Assembly (NCBI RefSeq): GCF_000422665.1
Contig: NZ_AUGM01000018.1
Coordinates: forward strand, 1 to 64,000
DNA length: 64,000 nt
From: Ferrimonas senticii DSM 18821
GTDB taxonomy: Bacteria; Pseudomonadota; Gammaproteobacteria; Enterobacterales; Shewanellaceae
Direction of reading: 5' to 3'
A program made the translations under genes and the position numbers. How positions within the stretch are numbered: position 1 is the stretch's first letter; every line of letters starts with the position of its first letter. Below, in pieces: positions 55,656 through 64,000 of this stretch. Under the pieces are notes generated by a model, which made no database searches, had not been told where the DNA came from, and saw nothing but the letters and a program-made list of their open reading frames with translations.

Positions 55656-56549
55656 ATGAAGACCCGTTCCGATGATTTAGTGCTGGTGTTGGCGGTGGCC
55701 GACAGTGGCGGTTTCTCTAATGCCGCAGCGCAGTTGGATCTGCAGGTGGCCAAAGTATCCCGTGCCGTCAGCCGAGTGGAACAGCAGTTGCAGACCAGCT
55801 TGTTTAATCGCACCACTCGGCAAGTCACGCTGACCGAGGAGGGGCGACGCTTTATCGAGGCGGTACGGGTGGGGTTGAATCAGCTCGAACAAGCGGAATT
55901 GTCATTGTTGGCACCAGACAGCCCACCGGCTGGGCGATTACGTGTCGATGCCGCGACCCCATTTGTATTGCATCAGTTGGTGCCGCTGGTGGCCGAATTT
56001 AGTCAGTGTTACCCCGATATTGAACTGCAACTGTCGTCGAACGAAGGGTTTGTCGATCTGCTTGAACAGCGCACCGATGTGGCGATCCGCATCGGCGCTT
56101 TGGCCGATTCTAGTCTCACCGCCCGCGCGCTCGGCCGCAGTCCGCTGTTGCTGGTGGCGGCGCCCGCCTACTTGCAGCGCTATGGCCAGCCGCAGACGGC
56201 GGCTGACTTAAGCGGCCATCAGTTGCTTGGTTTTAGTGGCAATCGGGTACTGAATCGCTGGCCGCTGCGCAGCAATGGGCAATCGGGCTTGGAGATCACC
56301 CCAACGCTCAGTTGTACCAACGGTGAAGCGGTGCGGCAATTGGCGCTGGCGGGCAACGGCATCGCCTGTTTGTCCGGTTTTATGGTGCAAGCTGACATCG
56401 CTGCTGGGCGGTTGCAATCGCTATTGCAGGCGGATTATTGTCCAGATGGCGACCGTGAACAGGTTAATGCGGTCTATTACAAGGCGTCGGCGGTCAGTCG
56501 TCGAGTGCACGCCTTTTTGGATTTTATTCAGCCGCGGCTGACGTTGTAG
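55656..56549 (+). CDS. LysR-family regulator, divergent from the MFS gene
   Basis: A 297-residue LysR-type regulator. The helix-turn-helix is at residues 5-65 (LVLVLAVADSGGFSNAAAQL and LFNRTTRQVTLTEEG), followed by the effector domain with DVAIRIGAL. By the usual LysR logic it controls the divergent MFS transporter gene from the 132-base shared intergenic region, probably in response to the exported compound. The small zinc-ribbon gene starts 10 bases after its stop. Confidence 0.9.
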   Translation: MKTRSDDLVLVLAVADSGGFSNAAAQLDLQVAKVSRAVSRVEQQLQTSLFNRTTRQVTLTEEGRRFIEAVRVGLNQLEQAELSLLAPDSPPAGRLRVDAATPFVLHQLVPLVAEFSQCYPDIELQLSSNEGFVDLLEQRTDVAIRIGALADSSLTARALGRSPLLLVAAPAYLQRYGQPQTAADLSGHQLLGFSGNRVLNRWPLRSNGQSGLEITPTLSCTNGEAVRQLALAGNGIACLSGFMVQADIAAGRLQSLLQADYCPDGDREQVNAVYYKASAVSRRVHAFLDFIQPRLTL

Positions 56550-56559
56550 CGACAGAGCG

Positions 56560-56811
56560 ATGGCGAAACCGAATAAAAAGGGGCCAACCCAAACTGTTGG
56601 CGTGTACTGCGCTAAATGTAAGGCGCAGCTATACCACTACCGCAAGGGCGGCACCGGGGCTTTGGTGAAATGTTTTAAAGAGCGGATCGTCAAAGACTTT
56701 ACCACCACAGCTGGGATCTGCCCCAAGTGTCAGACCCCATTCGCGCGGGATACGCTGGTACGCGGCACTCCAGCATTTAAGATGATTGGTGGCAAAGTCA
56801 CCATCAAGTAA
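56560..56811 (+). CDS. Small zinc-ribbon protein
   Basis: An 83-residue basic protein with two CxxC knuckles (YCAKCKAQL near residue 17 and ICPKCQTPF near 54) that should bind one zinc. The text between them, LYHYRKGGTGALVKCFKERI, recalls the zinc-ribbon end of SprT/SprT-like proteins and small ribosome- or nucleic acid-associated ribbons. It is directly downstream of the LysR gene and followed by a terminator. Function unknown. Confidence 0.8.
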   Translation: MAKPNKKGPTQTVGVYCAKCKAQLYHYRKGGTGALVKCFKERIVKDFTTTAGICPKCQTPFARDTLVRGTPAFKMIGGKVTIK

Positions 56812-56841
56812 AAACAAAACGGCAACCCTTGGGTTGCCGTT
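56811..56841. terminator. Terminator between convergent genes
   Basis: A 12-bp stem AACGGCAACCCT-type inverted repeat (ACGGCAACCC/GGGTTGCCGT core, 2-base spacer). On the minus strand it is followed by TTTTGTTTT, so it ends maoP; it may also end the zinc-ribbon gene. Confidence 0.8.
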
Positions 56842-56857
56842 GTGTTGATGATTTGGC

Positions 56858-57220
56858 TTACAGATCCAGATCGTCGCTGTCGTCGCTGCTGCCTTCATCG
56901 TCGTCGTTGCTGTTGCTGCGATTGGATGAGGTCAAGGTGTAGCTGCGGCGAGTCAGGGTTTTTTGGTACTTCAGCCAGACTTTTTCTTCGGCGCTGATCG
57001 CTTCGGCGCGACCGTGGGCGACCTCGATAAAGTGCTGCTCGATATCGTTTTCTGGTTGCTGCAGGCCAGCCGACAGTTGCTGGAAAGCTTTACCATGACG
57101 CTCCAGTAACTGTGCCTCGCTAAAGGTGAAAACGCCGCTACGGGCTAGGCCACGAGGGTAACGTTTGTCGGAAAATAGGCCAGCTTGTTTGAAGCTCTGG
57201 GCCGCAGTAGTGGCAGTCAC
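56858..57220 (-). CDS. maoP: MaoP (DUF413), macrodomain Ori organisation protein
   Basis: A 120-residue protein matching E. coli MaoP/YifE across FSDKRYPRGLARSGVFTFSEAQLLERHGKAF and then EKVWLKYQ, with an acidic serine/aspartate tail. In E. coli it organises the replication-origin region of the chromosome together with the short maoS site. The GTG at 57220 has AGGAG seven bases upstream and gives a family-sized protein; the frame is open 30 codons further, but that part is not conserved. In enterobacteria the gene neighbours hdfR; here it does not. Confidence 0.9.
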   Translation of the reverse strand: MTATTAAQSFKQAGLFSDKRYPRGLARSGVFTFSEAQLLERHGKAFQQLSAGLQQPENDIEQHFIEVAHGRAEAISAEEKVWLKYQKTLTRRSYTLTSSNRSNSNDDDEGSSDDSDDLDL

Positions 57221-57540
57221 GGATTGGCTCCTTGATACAATAACGATTGTACGTTCAGTGTTGCGCTCGCGCCGTGCGCGATCTGATTTAATGGATAGCT
57301 GACAAATCACAGATCGTACAGAAACGCTGTGTTGCCAGTTTTGCCCCGATTCTATTCAGAACCCGCATTCTGTCTCGTGCCAATTTGCGATTATTTGAGG
57401 TAGATCGGCATTGGTCACATAACGACTGGCGCGAGCTCAAGTTTGCAGCACCGAAATCGTCGGCAAAGGGCTCGCGCTAACCTGATAAACTAGCTTGATT
57501 CTGATAGAGCAATATTTCACGGCTGTGACCAATTAAATCT
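57221..57540. other. 320-base intergenic region between maoP and mltF
   Basis: This divergent region holds the maoP ribosome site and should hold promoters for both genes. A wide inverted repeat GCGCGAGC (57429-57436) / GCTCGCGC (57470-57477) encloses a 33-base loop. In E. coli the maoS site lies near maoP, but I cannot recognise it here by eye. No gene is visible. Confidence 0.45.
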
Positions 57541-59079
57541 ATGTGGCGAAGTACGATGTGGCGAAGGGCGATGGCGGCGTTAAAGGCCAGCCGAAGCAAC
57601 ACCTTGATGATTGCGTTGGCACTGGCGTTTGTCGCACCGACGTCGGCCAATCAATACGGCAATGCACCGGCGGCGCTTAATGAGCCGCCGTTGGCGCGGA
57701 TTTGGCCGCTGCAGGCAAGCCCTAAACTGGGCGACCTCGACGCCATGATTGAACGTGGCGAAATCCGCATTCTGACCACCTTCACTTGGGGCTGGTATTA
57801 CATCGACCGCGGTCAACCGCAAGGTTTTACTTATCAGCTTACCCAACTGTTTGAACGCTATCTGCAGCAGCGCTTGGGGGCCAAAGCCAAGGGGCTAAAA
57901 GTTACCGTGATCCCGGTGCGGCGCGATCAACTGTTGGCGCATTTGCAACTGGGTTACGGCGATCTGATCTTTGCCAATCTGACCATTACCGAAGCGCGCC
58001 AAGCGCAGATCGACTTCTCCGAACCGTATCAGCGCAATGTCAGTGAAATTTGGGTTAGCGGGCCGGCGCAAGCGGCACCGGGCTATTGGACTCAAGTGAG
58101 TGGTAAACAGGTGGTGGTGCGGCGCGAGTCTAGCTATTACCAAAGCTTACAGCAGCTCAATCAGCAGCTGACCTTGCGCGGTTACCCCAAGGTCGAGGTG
58201 ATCGCCGCCGATCCGCGGCTAGAGGATCAGGATCTGCTGCAGATGGTGGCCGATGGCTTTTACCCCGCCACCGTAGTGGACAGTCATGTGAGTCAGCCGT
58301 GGCTGGCTAATATGCCAACCCTAATCATTAAGCCGCAAGTCGCGGTGAAGCAGGATCAGCAGTTGGCCTACGGCCTGCGTCAACACAGTCCGCAGCTAAA
58401 GGCGCTGATTGATGGTTTTGTCGCGCGGCACAGTGAAGGTTCGTTGGCGTTTAACAGCCTACGTAATCATCATCTGCAAAATCAGCAATGGCTACCTGAG
58501 CGGTTGCAACAGCCTCTGTTTGCCGAAGGCGATAAGCTGATCAACTTGTTTAAACGCTTTGGCGAACAATATCAGTTGGATTGGCTGTTGCTATTGGCCT
58601 TTGCCTATCAAGAATCGAAGCTGGATCAACAGGCGCGTAGCCCCTCTGGGGCGGTTGGCATCATGCAAGTGTTGCCTGCGACCGCGGCCGATCCGGCGGT
58701 GGCAATCACACGGATCGATAAGCTGGAAAACAACATCGAGGCTGGGGCTAAGTATCTGGCGCATCTGAAATCGAGCTATTTTGCCGATCCTAAGTTAGAT
58801 GACTTTTCCCGCACCCTATTTGCGATGGCGGCTTACAACGCCGGTCCCAACCGCATCAACCGGTTACGCCAGTTAGCGTGGCAGCGAGGATTAGACCGCA
58901 ACCGCTGGTTTAATAATGTTGAAGATATCGTGGCTGCGGAAGTTGGCCGTGAGCCAGTGAACTATGTTGCCAACATCTATCGCAACTACATCATCTATAA
59001 ACGGATCCATGGCCAGTGGCAGCAGCGTCAGCAACTGCGGCAGAACTTGCAGCCACGCGATGCCCAGCCGTTGCCTTGA
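57541..59079 (+). CDS. mltF: Membrane-bound lytic murein transglycosylase F
   Basis: A 512-residue two-domain cell-wall enzyme. A signal sequence is followed by a periplasmic binding protein-like domain (about 60-300, LTTFTWGWYYIDRGQPQGFTYQL). The lytic transglycosylase domain (about 330-480) has the catalytic glutamate in QESKLDQQARSPSGAVGIMQVLP and AAYNAGPNRI. It cleaves peptidoglycan with anhydro-muramic ends. The N-terminus has a 15-base tandem duplication with three in-frame ATGs (57541, 57556, 57571); the last may be the true start. Its 3' end overlaps the convergent tgpA-like gene by 89 bases. Confidence 0.92.
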   Translation: MWRSTMWRRAMAALKASRSNTLMIALALAFVAPTSANQYGNAPAALNEPPLARIWPLQASPKLGDLDAMIERGEIRILTTFTWGWYYIDRGQPQGFTYQLTQLFERYLQQRLGAKAKGLKVTVIPVRRDQLLAHLQLGYGDLIFANLTITEARQAQIDFSEPYQRNVSEIWVSGPAQAAPGYWTQVSGKQVVVRRESSYYQSLQQLNQQLTLRGYPKVEVIAADPRLEDQDLLQMVADGFYPATVVDSHVSQPWLANMPTLIIKPQVAVKQDQQLAYGLRQHSPQLKALIDGFVARHSEGSLAFNSLRNHHLQNQQWLPERLQQPLFAEGDKLINLFKRFGEQYQLDWLLLLAFAYQESKLDQQARSPSGAVGIMQVLPATAADPAVAITRIDKLENNIEAGAKYLAHLKSSYFADPKLDDFSRTLFAMAAYNAGPNRINRLRQLAWQRGLDRNRWFNNVEDIVAAEVGREPVNYVANIYRNYIIYKRIHGQWQQRQQLRQNLQPRDAQPLP

Positions 59080-60997
59080 TAAAGCGTCGTGCCAGTGCCG
59101 CTAACTGTTCATCGGTTATCTGGCTATCCGGGTTGTACTGCTGCTGAATAAACGCCTCGGCAAACGGTTGGTAATGACGATACAGCAGCGGTTCGGCCTG
59201 TTGTAACCGCTGCAGATGACGCTCTACCGGTTCATGTTTAGCCCGAGCCAACTGCCATTTGGCCAACTGACGCTGGCAGCGGTTAAGTGACAGTTGTGCC
59301 GGACTAAGCCGAGCCTTCGCCCGCCAAAGCCCCGATTGCCACAAGCCCACCAGCAGCAGGGTAGCTGCCAGCAGCGCCGCTAATTTCCACCATTGAAAAC
59401 CGCCCAGCCAGCGTTGCCATAACTGCTGCTGACGGTCGTTATTCAGGCCGACGACATATTGGCTCCACTGATAATCCAGTTGCGCCACCAGCAATCGTAA
59501 CTGGCGCAAAGTATCGCTATTGCGCCAGGTGAACAGGCCGCCAGCGCGAACAAACGCTGGTTCATCGGCAAATGCGACTTCCGGGCCCTGTTCTACCCGA
59601 GTTGGATCCACCGCTGCGGTGGGGTCGAGTCGCTGCCAGCCTTTGCCCTCTAGCCAGTATTCCATCCACGCGTGGGCGTTATATTGATAAACCGAGACAA
59701 AATCGCCATCACGACTGGGGGTGCCCCCTTGGTAGCCGTTGACTAGCCGTGCCGGAATGCCGGAGGCGCGGGCGATAAATACCGCGGCCGAGGCGTAGTG
59801 GCCGCAAAAGCCCGCTTGCGAGCCAAACAGAAAGTCATCGATCTGGTGTTGTCCCAAGGGCGGTGGCGTTAAGGTGTAACGAAACGGGCGCTGATTAAAG
59901 TGCGCCATCAACGCTTGCATGCGCTGTTGTGGCTGCGGGAATTGCTGTGCCAGTTGGCTTGCCCATTGGCGGCTATCGGGATTGCCCTGCGCTGGCAGTT
60001 GCAAGTTTTGCCGCCGCAGTGCTGCGGTCAGATCGTCACGGCTAGAAAGTTGTCCTTGAGTCAAGCTGACGTTGGTGCGAGCCAGCAGTGGTGTGCGCCA
60101 GCGCAGCCGCTGCGCTGGTGCAGATTCCATGGCCGGATCGGCGCTGTTGCTGCCGCGCAGTACCGGCAGCCAGCGTTGATTATTGGCCTCGATTTGCAAC
60201 TGATAGCCGCGAAAAGGTGGGGTTGCAGCTGGGCCTATTGGCGCTTGGGTTTGGCTGGCAGAGACCGTCCAGCGGCGACCGTCGTATTGATCCAGCACTA
60301 AGGCTCGCCAATAGAGTTGATTGGCCGGTGGCAAGGCGCCATCGAAACTGGCGCGCATCACTAACTCATCAGAGCGGGTTAAGGCGGCGACATCGCCAAG
60401 TGCCATGCTGTCGCTTAAGCCGGTGCGACTGATGGCACCGGTTTGGATCTGCCAAATCGGCGGCAGGCGTGGGATCAGCACAAACATCATCAGCGCCAGC
60501 GGCAAACTTGCCAGCACCATCTTACTGGCAAACCACAGGTTCTGCTTTAACGACTGCCAGCGATAACTCGACAGCATGCAGGCGCTATTTAGGATCACCA
60601 TCAGCAGCAGTTGCAGCCCCATCAGCGGGCCAAAGCTATCCAGCAATTGCAGACCAATAAGGAAATAGCCGGTTAACACCACCACCATCAGATCCGCGCC
60701 GTTGCGCGCTTCGATCGCTTTTAGCGAATAGCCCAGCAGCAACAGATTGATAAGTGAGGTCATGGTGTCACTGCTGCCAAACTGGGCAAACAATGCGGCC
60801 ACCGAGGCCAATCCCAACAGGTTCAGTAACCACCGTGGCGGTTTGGCCCAACGGGCGTAGAAGATCCCCAGCCGCCACAGCAAGCACAGCGCGACGATCG
60901 CCATCGTCATGGGGCTGGCGTTGTCGGTCAGCGGCACAATCAGTGCCACTTGTGCTACCAGCAGCCACCCTTGGGTTACGCGACTTAAACTGTTCAT
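58991..60997 (-). CDS. TgpA-type membrane transglutaminase
   Basis: A 668-residue protein of the DUF3488-transglutaminase core-DUF4129 type. About six membrane helices in residues 1-180 are followed by a periplasmic part. The transglutaminase triad appears as Cys in GFCGHYASA, His in NAHAWMEYW and Asp in RLDPTAAVDP. One more helix follows near residue 550, then a cytoplasmic helical tail. The Pseudomonas relative TgpA is essential there. It ends the slt-moxR-DUF58-tgpA run, overlaps DUF58 by four bases, and overlaps mltF tail-to-tail. Confidence 0.92.
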   Translation of the reverse strand: MNSLSRVTQGWLLVAQVALIVPLTDNASPMTMAIVALCLLWRLGIFYARWAKPPRWLLNLLGLASVAALFAQFGSSDTMTSLINLLLLGYSLKAIEARNGADLMVVVLTGYFLIGLQLLDSFGPLMGLQLLLMVILNSACMLSSYRWQSLKQNLWFASKMVLASLPLALMMFVLIPRLPPIWQIQTGAISRTGLSDSMALGDVAALTRSDELVMRASFDGALPPANQLYWRALVLDQYDGRRWTVSASQTQAPIGPAATPPFRGYQLQIEANNQRWLPVLRGSNSADPAMESAPAQRLRWRTPLLARTNVSLTQGQLSSRDDLTAALRRQNLQLPAQGNPDSRQWASQLAQQFPQPQQRMQALMAHFNQRPFRYTLTPPPLGQHQIDDFLFGSQAGFCGHYASAAVFIARASGIPARLVNGYQGGTPSRDGDFVSVYQYNAHAWMEYWLEGKGWQRLDPTAAVDPTRVEQGPEVAFADEPAFVRAGGLFTWRNSDTLRQLRLLVAQLDYQWSQYVVGLNNDRQQQLWQRWLGGFQWWKLAALLAATLLLVGLWQSGLWRAKARLSPAQLSLNRCQRQLAKWQLARAKHEPVERHLQRLQQAEPLLYRHYQPFAEAFIQQQYNPDSQITDEQLAALARRFIKATAGHRVAASSAAVADAAATGHGSVYR

Positions 60998-61950
60998 CGC
61001 AGCGCCTCGCTGTCGCTGCGATACAGCGCCAATTGATCGAGGCAGCGTTTCAAGTGCAGCGGGCCGCTGCCAAGTTCACTGATCTGCTCATCCAGTTGCA
61101 GGGCGTAGGGCAGGTTGTCGGCCTCAAGCTGCAACAGCTTGGCGGTCAGATGGCTTAAGCCCAGCTCTAACGGCTGGCTAGGATCGAGGCGCAACGTGCT
61201 GGGATTGCCCTGTGGTTCGACAAACTGTTTGATCTGCCATTGGCCAGTTTGTGCCAGTTGTTTCCAGGCGATGCGGCCGCGGCTGTCGCCGGGCTGCCAG
61301 CGTTCAAGGCCATTAAAATCATCCAGCCCAGATTGGGTTTGTTGTGGATCCTGTTGCTGACGGTGGTGACTATGGCCGCTGACGGTGTGGCCGTCGATAG
61401 GTTGTGGCCATACCAGCGTTGACAGGTTGAGATCCTGCACCGACCAGACTCGACACAGCCCCAGTGGATAGCGACTTTCGATGGTGATCCGGCGTGGATT
61501 AAAACGGCCACGATGGGTGGCGATAGTAGTGATCTGGCATTGCCGTGGCTTGTCGGCGTCGACGGCAACCTCCAGTGGCGACTGCTTGGCAAAGCGTAGG
61601 GTTAACTGATAGCGCGGGCGACGGCTTTTCAGTTGCAACGGAAACTGCGCCGATTGCTGCTGGTGGCAGGGCTGCTCGGTGCCGGCCTCGATGGTTAATC
61701 CCGCCAGATTGCGAAACGCCATCAGCACGCTGGTGTGAAACAGACTAACTAGCACAAAACAGAGCAGCAGAATTAGGTTGTTTTGGTAGTTGGTGCCTAA
61801 TAAGAACAGCACCAAACACATCAGCAGATAGGCGATCCCAGCCCCGCTTGGCAAGATGAAGATGCTGCGATGGCTTAGGGTTTGCTGGCGCTTAGCTGGC
61901 AGTCGATTCGCCAGCCAGCGCTGCCAAACAGGAGCGAACCAGTGTTTCAT
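60994..61950 (-). CDS. DUF58-domain protein
   Basis: A 318-residue protein with two hydrophobic helices near residues 30-75 and a DUF58 (von Willebrand A-like) domain. The family signature is seen in SGLDDFNGLERWQPGDSRGRIAWKQLAQ. DUF58 proteins accompany MoxR ATPases and transglutaminase-like proteins in many bacteria and may recruit their substrates. It overlaps moxR upstream and tgpA downstream by four bases each, so expression is tightly coupled. Confidence 0.92.
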   Translation of the reverse strand: MKHWFAPVWQRWLANRLPAKRQQTLSHRSIFILPSGAGIAYLLMCLVLFLLGTNYQNNLILLLCFVLVSLFHTSVLMAFRNLAGLTIEAGTEQPCHQQQSAQFPLQLKSRRPRYQLTLRFAKQSPLEVAVDADKPRQCQITTIATHRGRFNPRRITIESRYPLGLCRVWSVQDLNLSTLVWPQPIDGHTVSGHSHHRQQQDPQQTQSGLDDFNGLERWQPGDSRGRIAWKQLAQTGQWQIKQFVEPQGNPSTLRLDPSQPLELGLSHLTAKLLQLEADNLPYALQLDEQISELGSGPLHLKRCLDQLALYRSDSEALR

Positions 61951-62858
61951 TGAATTGGATTGACCGCCGCGAGGATCTGCGGCGCCAGTTCGGCATGACG
62001 ACGACGCTGACCCGCTTGCAGTCGATGTTCAGCGACCGCCGGAAATACCGCTTGGATATCGTCGGGAACCACAAAGCGGCGCTCATGCAGCAGCGCCCAC
62101 GCTTTGGCGGCGGCCAATAACGCGCGGCTGGCGCGGGGCGACAGTGGTGCGCCCTGTTGATCCGGCTGGCGAGAATAATTCACTAACGCCAACAGATAGT
62201 TAAGCACCGCATCAGAGGCATTAATCTGTTGGCACTGCTGTTGGATTTGCCCCAATTCGGTAACGGTTAACAGCGCACTCAGCGAGGTCAGTTGATCCGC
62301 CAGATGTTCGCCTTTCAGCAGTTGCCGCTCGGCATCAACCCCTGGAAAGCCCAAGCTTAGACACATCATAAACCGATCCAGCTGGGATTCTGGCAGCGGA
62401 AAGGTGCCGGATTGCTCTTGCGGATTCTGGGTGGCAATCACAAAGAATGGGCTGGGCAGCGGGTAGGTGGTGCCATCAATACTGACCTGACCTTCGGCCA
62501 TCGCCTCCAGCAGCGCACTTTGGGTTTTGGGGCTGGCGCGGTTGATCTCATCGGCCAGCAGCAACTGGTTAAACACCGGTCCTTGGTGAAACTCGAACTT
62601 CTGCTGCGCGGGGTTAAAGATGTTTACCCCAATCAGATCCGCCGGCAGCATATCGGCGGTAAACTGCAGCCGCTGGTGGCTCAACCCTAAGGTCTTTGCC
62701 AGCGCCGCCGACAGGGTGGTCTTACCCATTCCCGGCAAGTCTTCCAGTAGCAGGTGACCACCGGCCAATAGGCAGGCCAGTGCCAGCTTTAGCTGCTGCG
62801 GTTTATCCAATAGTACTTGCTGCAACTGTTGCAGAATTGGGGTGATGCGTTGGTTCAT
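61947..62858 (-). CDS. MoxR-family AAA+ ATPase
   Basis: A 303-residue MoxR-type AAA+ ATPase with Walker A EDLPGMGKTT, Walker B LLLADEINRASPKTQSALLEAM, sensor ATQNPQEQSGTFPLPESQLDRF, and an AAA lid with SPRASRALL. These are chaperone-like ATPases that act on partner VWA/DUF58 proteins. ATG at 62858 follows GGAG; the frame is open to 62897 but is not conserved there. It leads moxR-DUF58-tgpA, 35 bases after the slt stop. Confidence 0.94.
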   Translation of the reverse strand: MNQRITPILQQLQQVLLDKPQQLKLALACLLAGGHLLLEDLPGMGKTTLSAALAKTLGLSHQRLQFTADMLPADLIGVNIFNPAQQKFEFHQGPVFNQLLLADEINRASPKTQSALLEAMAEGQVSIDGTTYPLPSPFFVIATQNPQEQSGTFPLPESQLDRFMMCLSLGFPGVDAERQLLKGEHLADQLTSLSALLTVTELGQIQQQCQQINASDAVLNYLLALVNYSRQPDQQGAPLSPRASRALLAAAKAWALLHERRFVVPDDIQAVFPAVAEHRLQAGQRRRHAELAPQILAAVNPIQ

Positions 62859-62893
62859 GCCTCTCCTTTGGCGTTGCCGAGCAATCCTTTGCT

Positions 62894-64000
62894 TCAATAA
62901 TTTAAGTTACGTTCGCTGTCGGTCATCAGTGGCGTTGAACGTTGATCCAGCGCCGCGTAGATCAGTTGATAGCTTAAGATCGCTTGTACGTAATCGCGGG
63001 TTTCTCGAAACGGGATGGTGGCAACAAACTGCGCCACCGTTAGCTTACCGCCGGAACGTTCTAACCAGCGTTTAACTCGATGTGGTCCGGCGTTGTAAGC
63101 GGCGCTAGCAAGCAGACGATTGCCATCGTATTGCTGATACAGCTGACGATAGTAGGCCGACCCCAGTTGGATGTTGCGTTTCGGTTGATACAGATCGCTG
63201 ACGCGCTGATAGGGCGCGCCAATCTTGTTGGCGGTGGCCTTGGCGGTGCTGGGCAACAGCTGCATTAAACCATGGGCATTGGCAGAAGACTTTGCCTTGG
63301 GATACAGCGCACTTTCCCGCCGTGCCACCGCTTGCAACAGTGCCATATCCAACTGCCGCAGTTCGGCAAACTGCATAAAGTGGTCGCCATAAGCGGTTGG
63401 GAAACGCCACGGCAGCGCATCCCACAACTTGGTTTTGATGGTGCCCTCGATGGTCAGCATATGCCACTGCTTGTCATGGGCGCTGGCCAACAATGCCGCT
63501 TGCTGCGCTGGCTCAAGTCTATCCAGCAGCCAGCGCAGTTCTCGTTTAGCTTCATGCAGTTTGTTTAGCTGCATTAGCTCTTGGATCCGCAGGTAACCCA
63601 ACTGTTGTTCCACCTCACGGCGCTGCTGCTCGCTGAACGTTGGCAACTGCTGTTGCAGGGCGTAGGGCTGACTGAGTTGCTGCGCGGCCATAAAACCGTA
63701 GAAGTTGCGTCGTTTGGCCAATTGCAGCCAGGTAGCTTCGGCCGCCGTGGCGCCTTCAAATTGGCTTTGTACCACCCCGCGCCAATATTGCCATTCGCTG
63801 CTGTTTTGCGCTGTGCTCGATAGTCGATTTAGCCAGTGCTTGGTGCCATGCCAGTCGCTGGCAAAGATGGTTTGCCGCAGCCGCTGTTCAAGTAACTTAT
63901 CACTGCCAAATTGTTCCAGAGCACTGGCGTGCTGTGGCGACCATTGGTCGTTTAATAGGCTGCGATACAGCAGTTTGCGGGCGGTAGTTTGTTGTTCGGT
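62894..64000 (-). CDS. slt: Soluble lytic murein transglycosylase, 5' end outside window
   Basis: The C-terminal 368 codons of an Slt70-type lytic transglycosylase. I read the minus frame upstream of 63775 to the window edge and found no stop, so the gene continues to the right. A superhelical U/L-domain part ends with YWRGVVQSQFEG and LAKRRNFYGFMAA, and is followed by the catalytic domain. That domain has the glutamate in RRESALYPKAKSSANAHGLMQLLP and AAYNAGPHRV. It cleaves peptidoglycan in the periplasm. It stands just upstream of the moxR cluster. Confidence 0.93.
   Translation of the reverse strand, partial: TEQQTTARKLLYRSLLNDQWSPQHASALEQFGSDKLLEQRLRQTIFASDWHGTKHWLNRLSSTAQNSSEWQYWRGVVQSQFEGATAAEATWLQLAKRRNFYGFMAAQQLSQPYALQQQLPTFSEQQRREVEQQLGYLRIQELMQLNKLHEAKRELRWLLDRLEPAQQAALLASAHDKQWHMLTIEGTIKTKLWDALPWRFPTAYGDHFMQFAELRQLDMALLQAVARRESALYPKAKSSANAHGLMQLLPSTAKATANKIGAPYQRVSDLYQPKRNIQLGSAYYRQLYQQYDGNRLLASAAYNAGPHRVKRWLERSGGKLTVAQFVATIPFRETRDYVQAILSYQLIYAALDQRSTPLMTDSERNLNY

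Overview
This window looks like a chromosome segment of a free-living gammaproteobacterium, most likely an Alteromonadales-type marine or aquatic genus (Ferrimonas or Shewanella relatives fit best). This is inferred from gene content and order: rplY-pth-ychF; lolB-ispE-tRNA-Gln-prs divergent from hemA-prfA-prmC-sirB2-kdsA; gcvA-ygdD-rlmM; ppnN-xni; rdgC; phoBR; xseA divergent from guaBA; and maoP. No rRNA, prophage, CRISPR array or intact insertion sequence was seen. Nearly everything is protein coding, with many clean intrinsic terminators.

Layout. 1-9 kb holds translation and core metabolism genes: tRNA-Met, ychF, pth, rplY, prs, tRNA-Gln, ispE and lolB on the minus strand, then hemA, prfA and prmC on the plus strand. 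9-18 kb holds a 247-bp MITE-like repeat, sirB2, a DUF819 membrane protein, kdsA, an unknown membrane-anchored protein, a sterol-desaturase-family hydroxylase, gcvA with a candidate autoregulatory site, an alpha/beta hydrolase, ygdD, rlmM, a DUF924 protein and a nucleotidyltransferase. 18.9-26 kb is the accessory part. It has a two-gene membrane locus of unknown function, a second copy of the MITE, and a 1291-residue secreted protein made of four related beta-sandwich-like repeats, Pro-Asp linkers and an alpha-helical C-terminal domain that looks like an (alpha/alpha)-toroid. This last gene is the best candidate in the window for something undescribed.

26-39 kb holds an NAD-type isocitrate dehydrogenase, an S9 peptidase, a DUF3192 protein, sstT, an acetyltransferase, a metallo-beta-lactamase-fold hydrolase behind a TetR-type operator-like palindrome, an SDR oxidoreductase, xni, ppnN, a periplasmic TPR protein with a degenerate GGDEF-like end, and rdgC. 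39.7-44.3 kb is a phosphate module: a porin and phoB each preceded by a Pho box, then phoR and a PstS-like binding protein. 44-51 kb holds an M32 carboxypeptidase, xseA, an orphan pseudopilin and guaBA.

51-64 kb holds an NSS-family sodium symporter, a UlaG-like hydrolase with an altered metal motif, an ACT-domain protein, a divergent MFS efflux/LysR pair, a zinc-ribbon protein, maoP and mltF. It ends with an overlapping moxR-DUF58-tgpA cluster preceded by slt, which runs off the right edge.

All functional calls come from reading sequence motifs and from memory of family sequences. No search was run.
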